From Gentiana macrophylla (Eukaryota; Streptophyta; Magnoliopsida; Gentianales; Gentianaceae), in NCBI GenBank assembly GCA_026214975.1, contig JAOBSW010000980.1:62001-126000 (forward strand): a DNA stretch of 64,000 nucleotides. The letters are read 5' to 3'. This document shows positions 58,553 through 64,000 of the stretch, piece after piece (positions within the stretch are counted from its first letter, which is position 1; every line of letters begins with the position of its first letter). The notes below the pieces were generated by a model. The model had not been told where the DNA came from and searched no databases. It saw only the letters and a list, made by a program, of their open reading frames with translations. The position numbers were made by a program, and so were the translations under genes.

Positions 58553-61500
58553 TTACGCGACTGTAAGAACATTGTTTTCGTAGCCATTGTTGTTGATGGT
58601 TGGCTGTAATGGGTCGGTCTTCCATATTCCATCAACAATAAACTTGATCTGCAGATGTAAGAATTCGAGCTTTTCTATTAAAAGCGTTATTAAGATTTCA
58701 AAAATCATCAACCCAAAGCATGAACAAAAACATATATACCTCATACTTTCCTGGATACAGTTTTAGGCACACAGTAAATGTACCACTTCTTGATTTTTCC
58801 ATCTTCCTCTGCAATCCAAGATTATCATCATGTGTCTATTATTACCATATGAACAATTCATGGAAAAAAAAGTCAAATTAGATCTTGACTACACTTACTA
58901 GGGCACCACACTGAAAAGCAAGTTTCAAAACTCGAGGGTGGACACTCAACCTTTTTTAAAGTCGGTTTTCAGCGTTGTGTTTGGTAAGTGTGGTGGTGCC
59001 CGAGTAGGTTGAATGTGTAATGCATTAAAAAGGTCCCTTTATTTAAGAGGAACAGCAGAATGCCCAAACCTTGGTCGTCCAACCATCAAAAGATCCGGCC
59101 AAGAAGACTTCATTGGCTGAACTATGCCAAAATATGCAGGTAGTACGAAGCATTTGCAAGGTTCTAGAAGCCTTGTCAATCTTCATTTGCTTCTGCTCCA
59201 ATATCTTTTGGGTATCCCTAAAACAGCCTATTACAGTTAACAATCTCATTTTTCAAGAATGCTAATTTAGTCCCAGGAAAAATCTAAACATAAAAAGCCA
59301 GAAAAGATAACAGTGCATACATTATAGCTAATGCCATTTTCCCTTCTAGAACAGACAGCGCACGGATTGACCTCAATCTCTCTTGAGCACTCATATACTC
59401 ATTCTCTTGGAACTCCATTGCATCCGAGAGTGCTTCTAAATTGTTAGAAGAAGAGCTTCCTAGAACCTAAGGGACAATAGAATGTTTGACGGTCAGGCTC
59501 TTTATAGACATTCTCCTCATATAGTCAAATGACAGAAAATATAAGTTTCAAGTTGATGATACCCGACATCAATATAATCCTATACCAGAAAGAAAGAGCC
59601 ATGATTGCACGTCTAAGGTGGCTACACATTATCTTACTCTGTTCATGATCACATACCCTAACCTTCACGTAATTACAATTTTCTACCTTTCTAGTATTGC
59701 CAAGCAGAAACTATAAATATAATTTTTACTCTACCAATAACAGATTTGTTAGAAATTAACATGGTATTCACAAATAACTGGGATCGAAATTATGATCCTT
59801 CTTCCTGTCGTTACTGTTTAAATAGATACTATATTACAAAGAAGATAACTACTCACTAATCCTTCTGAGACTAGGATTTTTTTATTTAAACACAATCTTT
59901 ATCTACTCATTACTGGACCAAACAGGCGCAACACTCACCTAGACACACACCAGTACACACAGTCACACATATTATGAGATAAACACTTCTCACACACGCA
60001 TATACTTTATTATTATCATTATCTTTAATAAGATTGAATCAGTAAGACGTTTATAGCATAGCAACCAAAGAGGACAAGTAAAGTTAAGCACAAAGTACTT
60101 AAAGAAATTGCTCAATAGGAATATGAACAAAGACTAACCTCTTTGGTGTTACTTTCCGCAGTTGAAGGTCTCAACGTATGAAGTGCTGATGCAAGCTCCA
60201 TTTCTAGGTCCTCAAGACCAGTTTGTATGTTACTTGGATAGCTCGCTTCCCGTCCATGGAAAACATTAGAAGTGTCTGCTACGGTTCCAATGATTTCGCG
60301 TTGTGGGTATCCATTTTTCGTTGGATAATCGTTATACGGAATTTCAGCCGCTGCATTTTGTTCACTGGAATTTCAGCAAATCTCGTGTTATGAAACCATA
60401 GACTATGCTTAAATAGGAAACAACTTGCCTTCGAAATCCAAGCCATTGAAACCAGCTCGCTGACGACTCCAGGTTTGCCATTGATCCGGCTGGGTGTAAT
60501 GCCTATTATTGTTATCTAAACTACTTACTGGGCCTGCCTTAGAGCTGCTGGATGTGAGTGTACCTTGGCTCCCAGAGTCACCTGTCTTTTGTAGTGTAAA
60601 TAAACCACATATAAATAGTTTAGATTACACACACATAACTTTAGATTGCGTGCAAATCTCATACCTTCACATTAAATTTAATTCAGTGCAGTAACCCTGC
60701 CAAATGATGGAACTACTTTTCTTAATGGCAACCTTTTCTTGTTAGAATTTATGAAACTATATTTCAATATAAAAAAATTACAGCCCTGTAGCTTATGAAA
60801 GACTTGCTTAACTCTGAATCTCACACACAGTTGAAGGAATGAAAGTAAACAATAACTCCTTCACATTATACTTCAAGTATAATTAGACAAAGGAGAGAAA
60901 CTTGCATACCAGGATATCTTAAGGATCCAGATTCCTGGAAACCAGCTGCATTGGTTCTTGATGCATGTGTTCCATATCCGGGTTTACGCAAATTGACTCC
61001 AAAAGATAAATTCCTTTCTTTCTCTAAACGGCTTAAAATGCCATCAATACCACTATCACACTCTATTTGATCTTCCCTGCGCAAGTATAACAAATGTAGA
61101 TGATTTTAATCCCACGTAAAAACTCAAAATCAAGAAAGCAAAGAATGACAACTTACATACCTAAATAATGAAACTAATCAAAGTCCCAACAATGGAAATA
61201 ACCGTCTTTTTACGGAAAGTAAAGATGTTTCAAGAACTAATTTTACAAGTAAAATGGGCAATAGATAATTTTTTTAGACTCAAGAAATTTGTTCTGAAGA
61301 AGCAAAATGTTAGTAGCACTACACTACACTACACAATTGCTCACAATGAGGCAGGATTAGTAGGCAAGGAGGAAGCCAAGACTGAAGAAATCCATGGAGA
61401 AGAACTAGTGGAAGAAAAAGGAACGGAAGAAGAAGACTCTTTGCAACTCTGAAACCTCATCTGGAAATCCTCAACATCAGACTGTAGTGTGGGCGTCTTA

Positions 61501-61927
61501 TCCTCTGTTATTACGTCTCCTTCATCCTCTGAATCCCAGCCCAGTAAAAACCAACCACCCCTCTTCTTAATAGCCTCCACAATATCCAACCTACCAGCTT
61601 TCACTAAATCTTTATTGCTAGGAAACTTCCCTTTTTTGGATGAATTCTCCATAAATTCCAATATCTGCTCCTCTAAGTCAATATCCCCTTCACTTTCCCA
61701 CCTCCCCACACATCTACAGCACAAAGGACTCCCTGAAATTTCTCCAAACCTGTTTCAAGGAACCCAACAACCGCTCTGTCTCCAACCAAAATTGAAACAG
61801 TGGGTTTCCGTGCAAATTCAATTCTGTTCTTGATAATCGAAAATAGAGGGTTGCTCGGAGAATTGAAAGGTAAAATGGGTTTTTGAGGAGCACTGTAATG
61901 AATGGGGTTTGTCATGAGCGAAGACAT
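58553..61927 (-). CDS. PTST2: PTST2-like starch granule initiation protein (8 exons, 1-bp frameshift in exon 1)
   Basis: Exons on the minus strand: 61345-61927, 60910-61076, 60425-60581, 60139-60364, 59321-59466, 59070-59217, 58740-58808, 58553-58648. All introns are GT-AG and phases agree. The total is 1592 bases, one short of 531 codons. The N-terminus (MSSLMTNPIHYSAPQK) suits a plastid transit peptide. EEQILEFMENSSKKGKFPSNKDL and AIKKRGGWFLLGW (residues ~80-125) are family blocks. Coiled-coil segments (LEMELASALHTL; LEGKMALAIMDTQKILEQKQ) precede a C-terminal CBM48 (EVFLAGSFDGW to IKFIVDGIWKTDP). Family role: delivers maltooligosaccharide to starch synthase 4 in chloroplasts. PTST3 is the alternative; the neighbour favours PTST2. 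Confidence 0.85.
61704..61707 (-). other. PTST2: Homopolymer frameshift in PTST2 exon 1
   Basis: Minus-strand reading passes from the frame of 61673-61927 to that of 61345-61724. A GGGG run here would need one more G. The conserved family blocks lie on both sides, and the whole model becomes a multiple of three with one added base. Confidence 0.7.
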
Positions 61928-62940
61928 CGTTCAGGCATTCCGGCGAACACTTGGAGAAAGTTTGAATAATAAGAATGAAATAACTGATGTCAAAAGGAAT
62001 GGAAGAAGAGAGGAATGAGAGAAGAGCGCGAGGAGAAGGAATAACAGTCGAGCAACGAACAAGGTACCGAAACGCGCACTCTTCGTATAATATTGACGTA
62101 TATATTTACAATACTAATAACAAAATTGAAGGTACAAGACCTTCAAAAATAATAGTACTAATAAATTTCCTTCCGATGAAATAACTTTTGGGGAAAAATG
62201 ACACCGTATGAATTTTGTGCTTTGCAATTATAAGTTTTGACCTGTTTTTTATTTTTAAAGAAATTGAAAAAGAGTAAAAACCTTATAAAATCCTAGATGG
62301 ACTGATATACCCTTCTCTATTTATCCCCAAATCCCTTAACTCCTTCATCCAATTCTTCCTTAACCTCATTATTCATTTCCACCATCCAATTTAATTACCA
62401 CTGTGAATCGAGCAAAATAGGCTCAGCAAAATTCTTGTCATTTCTACCCAAAATCACCCTGTCTTTCTACCCAAATTCGAACCTAGGATCAGCAAAATTA
62501 TTGTCAACAATCGAGGTAAGTGTGCAAACTCACCGGTAGTTGAGGAAGGTGATCGGAAAGTTGAAGAAGCTGACCGAGCAAGTCTGCAAAAGGTATTATT
62601 TTAGGGTTTGGTATCTGCATGTGGATTATAATTCAATCGAGTTAATGCATTTACAAAAGTTTGATTTTTTGGGTTGAGTTTAAATTTTGTTATGTATATG
62701 ATTTTGGAGAATAGGAAGATGTGTGATTTGTTATGGTGTTGAATGATGTGGGATCGGTTAAAGCAAATTGTGTAACCAAATTTGTTAGCTTAAACAATGG
62801 CGGTGATGAAATTTGTTCAAAATGTGTTATTTGCTTCAATTGTATTCAAATTCCTTTGTTCTTTCATTCGATTGATACTTTTGTTTATTTTTTGTTGGTA
62901 ATAGAAAATTGGTTGAAAAATGACGTTGGTTTATGCACTT
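61928..62940. other. PTST2 5' region and leader of the next gene
   Basis: 61928-62200 should hold the 5' UTR and promoter of PTST2 (minus). The frame at 61987-62184 has no family match. 62300-62590 has an intron-like cgag|gtaagt at about 62514. No domain is recognised. Confidence 0.4.
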
Positions 62941-63616
62941 AGCGGACAAGATAGATCGCAAAATGTGAAATCGTAAACCGATGTCAAATTGGTAAAGCAA
63001 ATGCGATTTATCAAAAGCTTGACACCAAGCACAAAACAAAGTTGGAACGATCTTGTTTTGGACATTTAATCCATTTGAAGGATCGATGACCAACCGGATA
63101 GTACATCGATTGATAATGAGGTTGGCGAACCTCAGAATCGTAAATTTTTTTTTGGTTCAAAGTTGGAGCCAAAAGATACGATTCGATGTACAAGAATTTG
63201 CGCTTGTTACCGGTTTCTTGGTTAGCAATGTCGAGAAAGGCGTAGGAAAAGAGTCTAAATTAGTTAAGAAGTATTTTAAAACCTTACGTCGATGTATAGA
63301 AGAAGCATGTGTGGCAAAAGTTTAATAGCACTAAGAATGATGAGACCGTTACAAGTTGGGGTTGATCGTTATTTTGGCGCACGACGTTGTGTGGGCATCG
63401 AAGAGAAGCGTCGCGTGGATTGGTGGATTTTTCAGTTGGTTGATGATTTGGATGCTTTCAACAAGTATCCATGGGAAATGACTCTTATGAAAGCATTGTC
63501 CATGTTTTGAGAGAGGGACTAAGAGATGTTCTCAAAAAGGTCCCGATCGCATATACTTTCTATGATTTTCCGCATGCTTTGAAGGTATGTAAAAGCGAAA
63601 TCTGGTGTTTTAATTC

Positions 63617-63681
<65 letters not shown>

Positions 63682-64000
63682 AATTTTTTTGTTATGTTTG
63701 GTCAATCACTTATATGTAAATGCATCGTAGGTTTGGGCACTTGAAGCAATTCCTTCTTTAAGGAAGTTTTCCGAGATTGTTGATGAGAATGCTCTCCCAA
63801 GGATGATGAAGTGGGAAATGCAAAAGGGTCAACTCTGCATTAGTTGAAGTTGTTCTTGAATCGGGAGAGGTAGTGATGTTTAATTTGTATCTTAAGTTTG
63901 GTATGTAAATGCATCCTTCACATTAATCATGATGCAGGTGGATGTAGTTCGAAAGTTGGTTCCATCCAAGTCGTAAAAGGAAAAAGCTTATTTGGTGATG
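62941..64000 (+). pseudogene. DUF1985-type plant transposon protein (partial, broken)
   Basis: The segment 62990-63584 shows the DUF1985 blocks KLERSCFGHLI (about 63037), TNRIVHRLIMR, IRFDVQEFALVTGFLV (about 63170-63225), VDWWIFQLVDDLDAFNKYPWEMTLMKAL and VPIAYTFYDFPHALK. They lie in more than one frame with stops. Probable introns: 63585-63730 (gtatgt...cgtag, containing (TA)n) and about 63870-63937. The next exons read VWALEAIPSLRKFSEIVDE and VDVVRKLVPSK. DUF1985 occurs in Ulp1-protease-bearing Mutator-like elements. The gene runs off the window edge. Confidence 0.65.
63619..63675. repeat. (TA)n microsatellite in a probable intron
   Basis: A pure TA run of about 56 bases inside the intron between the DUF1985 segments. 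Confidence 0.9.

Noticed and set aside
60421..60430. A GC-AG donor (gaag|gcaagt) for PTST2 exon 3
   Set aside because: It would leave the wrong phase and a stop in exon 4; the GT donor at ggcaa|gttg keeps the frame.
61168..61833. Two + frames over PTST2 exon 1 (94 and 114 residues)
   Set aside because: Antisense to a well-supported exon; no family resemblance.
1..64000. CRISPR arrays, bacterial operons, rRNA genes, endogenous pararetrovirus
   Set aside because: No regularly spaced repeats with unique spacers and no rRNA sequence. All RT-type genes have LTR or LINE context and domain order.

Overview
The window is nuclear DNA of a flowering plant, most likely a eudicot. It is AT-rich, holds two intron-containing plant genes, carries a plastid-type tRNA copy, and is otherwise almost wholly nested plant transposable elements. 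I could not name the species.

Left 41 kb (about 1205-40829): one plant L1-type LINE on the + strand is split at 4234 by about 34.4 kb of later insertions. Layer 2 is element A (4235-38659, minus strand, TSD actgg), a Copia-like element with 3.7-kb LTRs that encodes only gag. Layer 3, in A's left LTR, is element B (6296-28346, 490-bp LTRs), with no coding capacity and four successive tandem-repeat arrays. Layer 4, inside B, is a 2.0-kb solo LTR (6809-8821, TSD gcctt) and a 15.7-kb Athila-type Ty3/Gypsy element D (11894-27613, TSD gcatg). A's internal region also took a 1.7-kb solo LTR (30369-32084, TSD ggcac), and its right LTR took a SINE. Removing A restores the LINE reading frame exactly.

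Middle (40830-55276): a SINE-like sequence, a complete hAT-like MITE with 15-bp terminal inverted repeats, and a decayed Copia element G (minus). G contains a gag-only Gypsy element F with an inverted LTR fragment, a 343-bp solo LTR H, and, in its right LTR, a second Copia element I.

Right end: host sequence. An RRM-protein gene (two exons, +) faces PTST2 (eight exons, -), a plastid starch-granule-initiation protein. The pair resembles the Arabidopsis At1g27050/At1g27070 neighbourhood as I remember it. PTST2 has a one-base frameshift in exon 1. A LINE remnant lies between the two genes, and a DUF1985-type transposon gene runs off the right edge.

The strongest unexplained signal is in element D. 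Thirteen copies of the 12-bp palindrome CGGATCGATCCG occur as six pairs spaced 20-21 bp plus one orphan. They sit upstream of the LTR TATA boxes and ahead of each of two extra 3' ORFs. Other notable signals are a hairpin-type inversion separating the two LTRs of A, a telo-box just upstream of the TATA box in both B LTRs, and two gag-only elements of different superfamilies. All transposon genes here are broken. Boundaries marked approximate come from eye alignment.
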